From: GCA-2794515 sp034436155
GTDB lineage: Bacteria; Chloroflexota; Anaerolineae; Aggregatilineales; Phototrophicaceae
Assembly: GCA_034436155.1 (NCBI GenBank)
Contig: DAOTVP010000041.1
Coordinates: 1-64,000 of the forward strand
Reading direction: 5' to 3'
Length of the DNA: 64,000 bases
The notes beneath the pieces were generated by a model. It saw only the letters and a program-made list of their open reading frames with translations. It was not told where the DNA came from and did no database searches. Made by a program: the position numbers and the translations under genes. This document shows positions 26,199 through 34,357 of the stretch, piece by piece (the first letter of the stretch is position 1; each line of letters begins with the position of its first letter).

Positions 26199-27053
26199 AT
26201 GTTATGGTTGTTGATAGCCTTCATTCTCACCGCGTGCGATACCATCATCCCTATAGACCCCACCGAAATCCCTACCCGCGAATATTCTGCCCCGACTCTC
26301 GCGCCGACCGAGGTGTTTTATGCCCTCCCGCCGACTGCACCGCCTATCAACGTGCCTGTGGCGGGGCAAAATAGCGATTTTGCCGCGGCGTTGCCCGCCA
26401 ATGCCGAAATCCCGCCGATTGTGTTGGATGAATTGGAGAGCGGGGTTCAAACTGTGCAAGTGACCTTGCGCGAGGGGCAAATCCTCACAGGGCAATTGTA
26501 TCCACCTGCGCCAATCGAAATCGAAGGGCGTTTGTTGCGTCCACGTTTGCCCGCCATGTTGTTGTTGGGGACGGGTATCGAATGGGCGGGTTTTCCGCAG
26601 ATGTTACACAATGCGGGTTACACGGTCTTGGTGATAGATATGCGTTCTATCGGGTTAGCCTCTGCGGTAGAAGATATTTTGGCGGCGCTCAGCGTGACTG
26701 ATAGCGTGTATCCCGCGTTGATGGCGGTCATGGCGGCGGGTAATAATGCCGATTATGCCTTGATTGCCTGTGCCAATAACCCTGTTTGTGATGCCGTGGT
26801 GTTATTCAGTCCACGCAATCAGGCAACCCTCGCCAATGTGATGGGGGGATTCGCCCCACGACCCTCGTTGGTGGTGGTGAATACGCTCGAATCGGTGTCG
26901 TATCAGACCGTGGTGGCATTACAGGCGATTGCGGGCGACAGTATGCAGATTATCACGCGCGAGGGCAATGTGAACGGCGCAGAAATGCTGGTGACATACC
27001 CCGAAATTGCCGATGCGGTCATCGCGTGGCTAGTGAATGTGCTGGTGGAATAG
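26199..27053 (+). CDS. lipoprotein with degenerate alpha/beta-hydrolase fold
   Basis: From ATG 26199 the protein starts MLWLLIAFILTACD, a lipoprotein signal with lipobox LTAC, followed by a Pro/Thr-rich linker and an alpha/beta-hydrolase-like core (LPAMLLLGTG, AGYTVLVIDMRSIG). The nucleophile elbow, normally GxSxG, reads AVMAAGN, so no catalytic serine is evident. An upstream in-frame ATG at 26022 is rejected because it would translate the hairpin repeats. The mature protein (about 270 residues) is probably anchored to the outer face of the membrane. Function unknown. Confidence 0.65.
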   Translation: MLWLLIAFILTACDTIIPIDPTEIPTREYSAPTLAPTEVFYALPPTAPPINVPVAGQNSDFAAALPANAEIPPIVLDELESGVQTVQVTLREGQILTGQLYPPAPIEIEGRLLRPRLPAMLLLGTGIEWAGFPQMLHNAGYTVLVIDMRSIGLASAVEDILAALSVTDSVYPALMAVMAAGNNADYALIACANNPVCDAVVLFSPRNQATLANVMGGFAPRPSLVVVNTLESVSYQTVVALQAIAGDSMQIITREGNVNGAEMLVTYPEIADAVIAWLVNVLVE

Positions 27054-27129
27054 GTGATTAATCGTATGGGGTGCGTATCATCTGACGAATGATATGATAT
27101 AGCGCGGGCGATTGCCTTATGCGTTGGTT

Positions 27130-27240
27130 TTAGAGGTGTTTAGTGGCTGACATACGCGCCTGATGGTTCTAGCCAGCCATTCCATGCGTCAAAACTAGGG
27201 TATATGTAAGGGACGATTAGCAGAGCGCATGTCGTCCCCA
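27130..27240. repeat. dispersed palindromic repeats, two degraded units
   Basis: The first unit pairs GTGGCTGACATACGCG with a CTAGCCAGCC end (about 27141-27180). The second is GGGACGATTAGCAGAGCGCATGTCGTCCC (about 27211-27239). They lie in the 197-base gap between convergent genes, with no other feature seen. Confidence 0.65.
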
Positions 27241-27250
27241 AAATACGGCA

Positions 27251-28486
27251 TCACTCATACTTAAAACGCATCACTGCCAAGCCAAATAGCACCGCGCCCG
27301 CGCCCAACAGCACGACCACAGGCAACAACACATCGGCTAACCCGCCACCGTAAATCAGCAATTCGTTATACCCGTGCATGACCCAACCCATTGGTGTCGC
27401 TAAGGCGGCGACTTTCATAAAGTCGGGGACAATTTCGAGTGACCACCACGCACCGCCTAAGGGGGCGATCACTAACGACAACAATAGGGTGAGGCTAGAG
27501 GCTTGCATATCGGTTTTGACGATTGTAGCGATGAGAAATGCCAGCGCCGTCATACATAACGAGAAGGCAATCATCAGCCCCAAAATGCCGATGAGGTTAT
27601 CCCAAAATCGGATGCCCAATATCGCTCCAAAGCCGAATGCGACCGCATATTGAATCATCCCCATCGTAAAACGTGCCAATAATTTGCCACCGAGAATTTG
27701 CCATTTACGGATGGGCATCATCACCAAACGTTGGAGGGTCCACTGTTTGCGTTCTAAAAGGAGTGTTGTCGCCCCCGCCAAAACGGTGAACATCACATAC
27801 ATACTGCCCATACCGGGTACAGATTGGTTAAATCCAGATGATGTTGCGGTTGTGCCTGTGGTTTTATAGACAACACGCGATGGCGGTGCTTCCCAAAAGG
27901 TGGTGGCTGTCTGATAAAAGATGTTGGCGAGATTATCGCCATCGGTCACAGCGACGCTATCGGCTTGTGATAGCGCATACGCGCTCACACGACCCGCCAA
28001 TGATGCCCCATTGACACGGCTGACCGCCGCCTGCACGGTTTGGAGCAAGACGCTCGGTTGGGCAAAATTTTCATCTGACCGATACATCAATTCAGTCGGT
28101 TCGCCACGTAGCAGGGTCTGCTCGAATCCGTTAGGAATCTCAATGATGGCGCTAATGCGATTGTTTTCGATGCGTTCTTGCGATAATTCGCGGGTGAGCG
28201 TTTGTTGTGATAAGCGACATATATCGGCATCGGTGTTATCCATTGGGCATAAGACCAGATTGGGATTGATGTCGCGCAGGGTGCTTAATAACTGTGCCGA
28301 TAATTCAGATTGGTCATTATCGTACACATCGATCGTGATTGGTGGCGTTGTGCCACCAAACCCGCCACTGGCTAACCCGATGATGAGGATAAGCGCGATA
28401 GGCAACGCGACCAGATTAATCCAGATCCCCCGTTCTTTGAATGCCACGCGCAAGTCATTTTGTGCAATGCTGAGTAATTTATTCAT
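27251..28486 (-). CDS. ABC-2 type exporter permease
   Basis: The 411-residue protein has the ABC2_membrane_3 layout: one N-terminal membrane helix (about 21-42), a large extracytoplasmic loop (about 45-215), then five helices including the conserved region around LTLLLSLVIAPLGGAWW. It pairs with the similar permease at 28499 and the ATPase at 29897 to form one ABC transporter, likely exporting a drug, lipid or polymer. The start follows the upstream gene by 12 bases. Confidence 0.85.
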   Translation of the reverse strand: MNKLLSIAQNDLRVAFKERGIWINLVALPIALILIIGLASGGFGGTTPPITIDVYDNDQSELSAQLLSTLRDINPNLVLCPMDNTDADICRLSQQTLTRELSQERIENNRISAIIEIPNGFEQTLLRGEPTELMYRSDENFAQPSVLLQTVQAAVSRVNGASLAGRVSAYALSQADSVAVTDGDNLANIFYQTATTFWEAPPSRVVYKTTGTTATSSGFNQSVPGMGSMYVMFTVLAGATTLLLERKQWTLQRLVMMPIRKWQILGGKLLARFTMGMIQYAVAFGFGAILGIRFWDNLIGILGLMIAFSLCMTALAFLIATIVKTDMQASSLTLLLSLVIAPLGGAWWSLEIVPDFMKVAALATPMGWVMHGYNELLIYGGGLADVLLPVVVLLGAGAVLFGLAVMRFKYE

Positions 28487-28498
28487 ATTCGCATCCTC

Positions 28499-29866
28499 TT
28501 AAACATCTTGACGGCGCGTGAATATCACCATGCCGAGTGTGAATAAAACCGCACCAATGATGAGCAACCATCCTACATTGAGTAATATGTCGCTATTGCC
28601 TTGCGATAGGCGCGTGAACCCTTCGGTTGACCAACGCACCACTGAAAAACGGGTGAGAATATCGGGCAATAAACTGACATCGAAAAATGCACCGCCCACT
28701 ACGCCCATGAACATCGAGACAAGCGAGCCGTAAATGCTCGATTGTTCAGCCGTTTTCGAGAGGGCGGCTATCAATATACCCACACCAGAGACCGAGAGGG
28801 CAGTCGCCAAGACCAAGCCGATAATTGCCAGCCAATTTGTCCCCCAGATGAACGAAAATTGCCCTTGTAAAATGGCGTTGATGATATTGAGCGCCACAAA
28901 TAACAAGACCAGTTGCACCAAAACCACCATCAATGTCCCCGTTAAAAGACCGAGTAATACCGTAAAACGCGGTGTCGGCGAGATAAACATGCGTTGGAGC
29001 GTGCCATTCCGCCGTTCTTCGAGGATATTGGTTGCCGCGCCTGATGCGGTGAATAGGGCGAAGAAACTCGCCATTGCCGATCCCAATATGGCTAAGGCAT
29101 TAAATGGAGGCGGGGCTTCGCCTTCGATGGATTGCAAATCTACGCGCAAATTGGCGATAGACGGGTTGAAGGCACACGCTAATGGAGCATTAAACACGCC
29201 TGTTTGTGATAGTAATAACAAGTCGTTCCACCGTTGTGCGATGAGTGTATCGTAAAACGTGGCGAAGGTGATATTCCCCGCGAGGATGCTGTTATTCACC
29301 GATTCAACAATGCTCCGCACAACACCCGCCGAAATGCTCCGATTCGCATCACCATAGACCTCGATTTGAACGGGGGTGAATGTGAAATTGGGACCCGTGT
29401 AGGTGATATTTTGGCTGAAATTTTCGGGGATGATGATCGCTGCGGCATACGAGCCATCTTCAACACCAGCACGCGCAAGGGTAGGGTCTGCGAGGCGTGT
29501 GGCGCTGATCAGTTTTGCGATATTCGCCTGTGGTTGGTTGGATGTGTTGGTGGTGATGATCAACGGCGCACATATTTCGTTATCGGTTGTGGATGATGTA
29601 TTCGCTTCATTCGTTGGCGGGATGAGGATATTCATCAGAAAATCACCATGATTGATGGTATTGCCCTGTACAGTGACCCCCTGATCTAGATTGACCACTG
29701 CCACAGGGATATTGCGTAGCGGCGCGTTGCCACTGCTCACATCCCGAAAGGCAAGCGCGATAATCGTCGAGATAGTTAACGGTGTGAGTATCATGATAAT
29801 CAGCAACGATACATCGGTGAAGGTTGTATATACATACCGACGGGCGATAGCGATAATTTTGCCCAT
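28499..29866 (-). CDS. ABC-2 type exporter permease
   Basis: The 455-residue protein has the same topology as its neighbour: helix 1 at about 20-42, an external loop to about 250, then five helices (NILEERRNGTLQRMFISPTP is the cytoplasmic coupling segment). It is the second permease of a heterodimeric ABC-2 exporter. It lies 30 bases downstream of the ATPase gene. Confidence 0.85.
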   Translation of the reverse strand: MGKIIAIARRYVYTTFTDVSLLIIMILTPLTISTIIALAFRDVSSGNAPLRNIPVAVVNLDQGVTVQGNTINHGDFLMNILIPPTNEANTSSTTDNEICAPLIITTNTSNQPQANIAKLISATRLADPTLARAGVEDGSYAAAIIIPENFSQNITYTGPNFTFTPVQIEVYGDANRSISAGVVRSIVESVNNSILAGNITFATFYDTLIAQRWNDLLLLSQTGVFNAPLACAFNPSIANLRVDLQSIEGEAPPPFNALAILGSAMASFFALFTASGAATNILEERRNGTLQRMFISPTPRFTVLLGLLTGTLMVVLVQLVLLFVALNIINAILQGQFSFIWGTNWLAIIGLVLATALSVSGVGILIAALSKTAEQSSIYGSLVSMFMGVVGGAFFDVSLLPDILTRFSVVRWSTEGFTRLSQGNSDILLNVGWLLIIGAVLFTLGMVIFTRRQDV

Positions 29867-29896
29867 GACGAGAAATCCTTTCTGTAAAATAGATGA

Positions 29897-30970
29897 TTAA
29901 TCGCGCAAAGCACGCCCAGTTAGTTTGAGGAACACTGCTTCGAGGTCTGGCTCTTTGACTTCGACCGATTGGATCTCGACACCTGCACCATCCAATAAAT
30001 TGATGATGCCAGGCAAGGCTTTTCTGCCACGTTTGGCGTGGATGGTGATGACCCCTTCGTAGGTCTGACCAGACCGCACCGCCGCCATCGAGCCTGTCCC
30101 CCGTTTATCAATGACCACCATATCGCCTTCGGCTTTGGGTTCTTCGATTGCTATCAGGTCGACTTTTTCGTATTTAACATCGGTAACACCCGCCACTTCC
30201 GATTTGAGTCGTTTGAGCAAGTCATCTGGAACTGTATGCTCGCCAATGCTGAGGATCAGGCGGTCTTCTTCACCCACTTGTTGTGTCAAATCGCCCTGAG
30301 TACCAAGCGCGATAATCTTTCCATGATCGATAATCCCAACTCGGTCGCTCAATTCTTGTGCCTCTTCCATCAGGTGGGTGGTATACAGCACCGTCATGCG
30401 ATATTCATCACGCAGGCGTAACACCGTGTCGAGGATGCGTCGCCGACTTTGCGGATCTATGCCGACAGTCGGCTCATCCATATAAACCAATTGTGGTTTA
30501 TGCAACAACCCTACGCCGATATTGACACGCCGTTTCATCCCGCCCGAAAATGTGCTTACACGGTCCCGTTGGCGTTCTTTGAGGTCGATGAATTCCAACA
30601 CCTCATCCACACGATGCGCCAATGACTTGCCCCTCATGCCGTACATTTTGCCGAAAAATTCCAGATTTTGGCGGGCGCTGAGGTCGGGATAGAGCGCGAT
30701 TTCTTGTGGCACAATGCCGATGAGGGCTTTGGCTTCGATGGGGGCTTTGGTGATGCTGTACCCACCGATTTTGGCATCGCCATGTGTGGGGGTGATAAGC
30801 CCGCTAATCATCGAGATAGTGGTGGTTTTGCCCGCGCCGTTAGGACCGAGCAAGCTGAAGATCTCGCCTTTTTCGATGTCTAAATCGACACCCCGTACGG
30901 CTTGAACTTCTGTGCCGTCTTTGCGTTTATAGGTCTTGATAAGACCGCGTGCTTCTACAATGTATTTCAT
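29897..30970 (-). CDS. ABC transporter ATP-binding protein
   Basis: This 357-residue ATPase has Walker A GPNGAGKTT, signature SGGMKRR, Walker B LVYMDEPT and the H-loop TTHLM. After the ATPase domain (about 1-225) there is a C-terminal extension of about 130 residues with no motif I recognise; it is an unusual addition. ATG 30970 is chosen, as AAAGGG precedes it by a few bases and the ATPase fold begins there. It drives the two permeases downstream. Confidence 0.92.
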   Translation of the reverse strand: MKYIVEARGLIKTYKRKDGTEVQAVRGVDLDIEKGEIFSLLGPNGAGKTTTISMISGLITPTHGDAKIGGYSITKAPIEAKALIGIVPQEIALYPDLSARQNLEFFGKMYGMRGKSLAHRVDEVLEFIDLKERQRDRVSTFSGGMKRRVNIGVGLLHKPQLVYMDEPTVGIDPQSRRRILDTVLRLRDEYRMTVLYTTHLMEEAQELSDRVGIIDHGKIIALGTQGDLTQQVGEEDRLILSIGEHTVPDDLLKRLKSEVAGVTDVKYEKVDLIAIEEPKAEGDMVVIDKRGTGSMAAVRSGQTYEGVITIHAKRGRKALPGIINLLDGAGVEIQSVEVKEPDLEAVFLKLTGRALRD

Positions 30971-31097
30971 AGACTTGCCCTTTCTTGTGAGACGTTCAAT
31001 GTGTGACATGGTATGAGATATAATATTCTATTTTTTATATTCTACTTTTGGTATACGTATGATAGCGGAGAAAGTTGTAGATCATCAATACAAAAAA

Positions 31098-31166
31098 CGC
31101 ACAAATCGATGTTTGTGCGCCTAAAAACATAAGAGGGGTATCTCTGATAGTGCCGAGATCCCCTCT
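31098..31166 (-). terminator. double hairpin terminator after HNH gene
   Basis: On the minus strand, downstream of the HNH gene, there are two stem-loops. The first pairs AGAGGGG-ATCTC with GAGAT-CCCCTCT (31132-31166). The second is CGCACAAA, CATCGA, TTTGTGCG (31098-31119), directly followed by six T. The second has the form of a Rho-independent terminator. Confidence 0.85.
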
Positions 31167-31169
31167 GAA

Positions 31170-31721
31170 TTAATATTCAATATACCGCTTCCACGCATCG
31201 GGTCCGCTACCAATGGCGATGACCAGATAACTGGTGCGTGGGATTTTGGGTTCATACAACATTTTCATCCCCGCTTCATGGGGCAAATGACTGCCTTTAC
31301 GATGATTACACGCAGAACAGGCACAGGCGGTATTCGTCCATGTGTCTTTTCCGCCACGCGAGCGCGGGACGATGTGGTCGATGCTAAAATCGGATTTGGA
31401 TAACACTTTTCCTTTGACCATCGAGCCTGGTTGCACACCGCAATAAATACACACATATTTATCGCGGATGAGGACACCTTTTCGACTCCAATGGGCGTGC
31501 CTGCGTGGGACATTGATATAGGTTCGCAGGGCGATGACAGACGGAATGGGAAAGTTATCGCGTACCGTTCTGAGGAATTTACCCGATTCTTCGACAACGG
31601 TGGCTTTCCCCGCCAAGAGGAGATTGATGGCGCGGGGGACAGTGATGACTGATAGTGGCTCCCACGTATTGCCATTCAGGAGCAACACACGATTCTGGAG
31701 AACTGACACGTCTGACGACAC
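31170..31721 (-). CDS. HNH endonuclease family protein
   Basis: The 183-residue protein has the HNH fold: a zinc site (C91, C94 in CIYCG and C135, C138 in CSACN), DFSIDHIVPRSRGG with D115 and H116, N130 in WTNTACAC, and N139/H140. This group of HNH proteins is found as stand-alone single genes in many bacteria. Whether it acts in repair, mobility or defence is unknown. The start is GTG 31721 or GTG 31709. A TATAAT-like box at about 31773-31778 lies upstream on the minus strand. The double terminator follows. Confidence 0.88.
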   Translation of the reverse strand: MSSDVSVLQNRVLLLNGNTWEPLSVITVPRAINLLLAGKATVVEESGKFLRTVRDNFPIPSVIALRTYINVPRRHAHWSRKGVLIRDKYVCIYCGVQPGSMVKGKVLSKSDFSIDHIVPRSRGGKDTWTNTACACSACNHRKGSHLPHEAGMKMLYEPKIPRTSYLVIAIGSGPDAWKRYIEY

Positions 31722-31804
31722 GTTAAATTTGAAACCTCTCTACTCAAGAAGTCTATTTTTGTTTGTATCTTTGTCTATTATATCCCAATTGGGTTAAATT
31801 CGCT

Positions 31805-32008
31805 TTAAGTCCAGTAGATTGTTTGTAATTTCGTATGGTTTGATGAGCAAAGCATGACGTTTGTCATGCCTTGCCCGTTGGTTGTATCGGCGAGGTATTG
31901 TATATCCTCCCGTGAATAAGCTGATAAGTTGTTCAGGTGATGCGTTTTGGATGGATTTGGTGCGGATGGTGCTTTTTCAATCCCTAGCTCTCGTGTCCGT
32001 TTACGCAA
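31805..32008 (-). CDS. small hypothetical protein
   Basis: A 67-residue frame from a TTG start. The middle (HLNNLSAYSREDIQYLADTTN) could be part of a HTH or MerR-like domain, but no family is recognised and no good ribosome-binding site is seen. It lies in the accessory patch between the HNH gene and the T-box. It may be a chance frame. Confidence 0.25.
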   Translation of the reverse strand: MRKRTRELGIEKAPSAPNPSKTHHLNNLSAYSREDIQYLADTTNGQGMTNVMLCSSNHTKLQTIYWT

Positions 32009-32071
32009 CTAACAATAAAACTGGTTCGGGTTTGTAAACGTGCTTGCCTTTTTGAATCTCGTTCTTACCGT

Positions 32072-32176
32072 TTAGTCAAGGATTACGACTAACTCCCAAA
32101 ATGTCTCTTGACTATCTTCTGGGCTGTCGTAGTGCGATGTGGTCTTGGCGGTGTCGCCGTCACTTTCTGAGTGCAT
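32072..32176 (-). CDS. possible 34-residue small protein
   Basis: The ATG at 32176 has AGAAAGGAT 8 bases upstream, a good Shine-Dalgarno. The product is an acidic, Ser/Thr-rich 34-residue peptide with no recognised homology. It lies downstream of the terminator at 32282-32334, so it would need its own promoter. Confidence 0.3.
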   Translation of the reverse strand: MHSESDGDTAKTTSHYDSPEDSQETFWELVVILD

Positions 32177-32281
32177 GACCTATCCTTTCTGGTTCAGGTG
32201 TGGAACTTGGTCAACCGTTCCATATCACCGCACGACTAAGAGCGAATGATGGGTTAAGGCATTTCATCACGGTACATCGGC

Positions 32282-32334
32282 AAAAAAAGAGACGTGAGCC
32301 GATGGGTTTTATCAACAACCGCGTCTCACGTCCC
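32282..32334 (-). terminator. Rho-independent terminator of the HTH mini-operon
   Basis: Read on the minus strand, GGGACGTGAG (32325-32334) pairs with CTCACGTCTC (32289-32298; one G-U), and seven T follow (32282-32288). The loop of about 26 bases is long but the stem is strong. It closes the transcript from the HTH gene and the 60-residue frame upstream. Confidence 0.75.
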
Positions 32335-32364
32335 TTTCCTTGTTCTAGGAATTGGGGTAGGGGG

Positions 32365-32547
32365 TTAAAACTCCCGCCATTTGTGAGACTTTTCGTGACT
32401 ATCTGCCAAAACCGCGTTGACCCATAGACAAATTTTGTCCGTACTGGGCGACACCATCGCATACACGGCAACATTGCGCCGTTCATTGATGCGATAACTG
32501 TGTCTATTGTTAACGGTTTTGTTATTAGATAGCCCAAGGGCGACCAT
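32365..32547 (-). CDS. hypothetical protein downstream of HTH gene
   Basis: A 60-residue frame beginning 3 bases after the HTH gene. GAGAAAGG, inside the end of that gene, stands at a suitable distance from the ATG. The product has no recognised domain. Position between a well-formed promoter and a terminator supports that it is transcribed; coding is not certain. Confidence 0.4.
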   Translation of the reverse strand: MVALGLSNNKTVNNRHSYRINERRNVAVYAMVSPSTDKICLWVNAVLADSHEKSHKWREF

Positions 32548-32549
32548 AT

Positions 32550-32765
32550 CTACGCGCCTTTCTCAACTGTTGTGCCTTGTAAGAAGGCTTTTATACTTTC
32601 ACCTGTGATAAATACACGACGCATTCCATCGGGTTTGCTCACTTGCAAATGCCCTTTGGCGATGAGCCGTTTCAGTGTGCTGAGGCTAATACCGAGCGCC
32701 TCTGCCGCTTCTTGGCGGGAATAGACCGCGCCATCTTCAATGATCAGTTTGTTGTTGGTATTCAT
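32550..32765 (-). CDS. excisionase-type helix-turn-helix protein
   Basis: The 71-residue protein has a MerR/Xis-like winged HTH: YSRQEAAEALGISLSTLKRLIAKG (first residues of a longer motif, about 15-38), then a wing with RRVFITGESIKAFL. Such proteins act as excisionases (recombination directionality factors) or small regulators. GAAAGGATGG precedes the ATG, and a promoter with 17-base spacing lies upstream. No integrase is visible nearby, so it may be a relic of an integrative element or a stand-alone regulator. Confidence 0.8.
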   Translation of the reverse strand: MNTNNKLIIEDGAVYSRQEAAEALGISLSTLKRLIAKGHLQVSKPDGMRRVFITGESIKAFLQGTTVEKGA

Positions 32766-32794
32766 CCAAAACCATCCTTTCCGTACTATTTTAG

Positions 32795-32823
32795 ACTATA
32801 CCCCATATTATAATAGCCGTCAA
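32795..32823 (-). promoter_or_regulatory. promoter of the HTH mini-operon
   Basis: On the minus strand TTGACG (32818-32823) and TATAGT (32795-32800) are separated by 17 bases. This is close to the sigma-70-type consensus and is followed by the Shine-Dalgarno and start of the HTH gene at 32765. Confidence 0.7.
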
Positions 32824-32908
32824 GGGGTTTAATCAAGCCTTAAATGGTAATAAGGGGTCATAGGGGTCAAAATTGGTGATTTTTGTCATGGATTGGGGAA
32901 ATCTCGAA

Positions 32909-32938
32909 TTGACAGACGCGCCATTTTCTGCACATAAT
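32909..32938 (+). promoter_or_regulatory. promoter of the T-box/pheST transcript
   Basis: TTGACA at 32909-32914 and CATAAT at 32933-32938 are separated by 18 bases. Transcription would start near 32945, which gives a leader of about 370 bases before the pheS start at 33314. Confidence 0.7.
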
Positions 32939-32944
32939 AGCGTT

Positions 32945-33235
32945 TAACAACGACAACAAAGAGACAGTTTGCGAGATGTTGCCCCAACAGAGAGCCACAT
33001 GCCATCGGCTGAAAGCAGTGGTAGGAGATGCACGCGCAAAATTCACTCTTGAGTGCGATGATCATCATTGGCGCGTTGGATGAGGGAAAAATCTGGTTCA
33101 GGTTGAGTAGTTCATCCCGTTTACCCAACGTCACTGGGCAGAATGAAGTGGATGTATCAGCTTGATGCTGATATATCAATCAGGGTGGTAACGCGGGATG
33201 CGTAATAAGGCGCTCTCGTCCCTGTGATGCAAGTT
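32945..33235 (+). promoter_or_regulatory. T-box riboswitch, phenylalanine-specific
   Basis: The leader has the conserved T-box sequence AGGGTGGTAACGCGG (33182-33196) and the CGTCCCT partner (33217-33223) that together form the antiterminator or antisequestor. Stem I elements are present: GAGACAG near 32960, AGAGAGCC (about 32990) and GGCTGAAAGC (33007-33016). The TTC at 33042-33044 stands before ACTCTTGAGTG, the normal context of the specifier, and codes for Phe, matching the genes downstream. I see no clear run of T after the T-box helix; a pairing of CATCCATC with GATGGAGG would hide the pheS ribosome-binding site, so control may be translational (inference). Confidence 0.9.
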
Positions 33236-33313
33236 TTTTTGCATACGGTGGATGAAGGGCGTTTTTATTTGCCCAACATCCATCAGGTTGTTACCGTAGA
33301 TGGAGGATTTGAT

Positions 33314-34348
33314 ATGCTCGACCAATTACAAGCACTACAATCGCAAGCCCTCGCAGAATTGAGCGCGGTCAAAAATCGTGCCGAACTGGATGCGTGGGAT
33401 AGCCAATATATCGGCAAAAAAGGACAACTCACGCAGATGCTCCGCAACATGGGGTCGCTCTCTAAAGAGGAACGCCCCCTGTTTGGTAAAGCGGCGAATG
33501 ACGTGAAAAATGTCCTCGAATCGGCTTATGCAGACCGCGAAAAATTGATTAGCGACCAAGAATTGGCGCAAGACCTCGAATCGGGCGCGGTGGATATTAC
33601 CTTGCCCGGTCGTCCGCAAACGGTTGGCGGATTGCATCCGTCTACGCGCACCTTGCGCCGTCTATTTGAAATTTGGGGCGATATGGGCTTTCAGGTGTAT
33701 CAGAGTCGGGATATTGAGACGGATGATATGAACTTTACGCTCCTCAATATCCCGCCACATCACCCTGCGCGTGATATGCAAGACACGTTTTATACCACCC
33801 GCCCGAATGTGATTTTACGCACGCATACATCGGCGGGGCAAATCCGCGCCATGCGTGAACTCGGCGCTGGTGGCGCACAACCGTTACGGGTGGTGTTGCC
33901 AGGGATGTGCTATCGGTTTGAACAAATCACCGTGCGTAGTGAGGTACAATTTCATCAGATGGAAGGCATCGCCATCGGCAAAAATATCCGCATGAGCGAC
34001 CTGAAAGGCACAATTACCGAATTTGCGCGGCGCTTCTTCAGTCCATCGGCGCGGTTGCGCTTCCGCGCATCGTACTTCCCGTTCACCGAACCGAGTATGG
34101 AAATTGATGTGGAATGTTTTTTGTGTGGTGGCGAAGGCTGTCGGGTGTGCAAGCATAGCGGTTGGCTCGAAATTGCGGGCAGTGGCATGATTCACCCCGT
34201 TGTGTTGCGGAATGGGGGCTACGACCCCAACGAATGGTCTGGTTTCGCCTTCGGCATGGGTCCGGAACGCATGACCTTGCTCAAACATGGTATCAGCGAT
34301 ATTCGCTACTTCTGGGCGAATGACCAACGCTTTTTGAAACAATTTTGA
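33314..34348 (+). CDS. pheS: phenylalanyl-tRNA synthetase alpha subunit
   Basis: PheS carries the class II catalytic core that charges tRNA-Phe as part of the (alpha-beta)2 enzyme. The 344-residue length is usual. Seen are the N-terminal coiled-coil region (1-85), HPSTRTLRRLFEIW, motif 2 around RTHTSAGQIRAM and VLPGMCYRFE, and motif 3 GFAFGMGPERMTLLKHG with the catalytic Arg. ATG 33314 is chosen because TGGAGGA lies 7 bases upstream; earlier in-frame starts lie inside the leader. A Phe T-box precedes it. Confidence 0.95.
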   Translation: MLDQLQALQSQALAELSAVKNRAELDAWDSQYIGKKGQLTQMLRNMGSLSKEERPLFGKAANDVKNVLESAYADREKLISDQELAQDLESGAVDITLPGRPQTVGGLHPSTRTLRRLFEIWGDMGFQVYQSRDIETDDMNFTLLNIPPHHPARDMQDTFYTTRPNVILRTHTSAGQIRAMRELGAGGAQPLRVVLPGMCYRFEQITVRSEVQFHQMEGIAIGKNIRMSDLKGTITEFARRFFSPSARLRFRASYFPFTEPSMEIDVECFLCGGEGCRVCKHSGWLEIAGSGMIHPVVLRNGGYDPNEWSGFAFGMGPERMTLLKHGISDIRYFWANDQRFLKQF

Positions 34349-34357
34349 GGTGTCCCA

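Noticed and set aside
33224..33313. Earlier start of pheS within the leader
   Set aside because: The region belongs to the T-box leader and the ATG at 33314 has the good TGGAGGA site.
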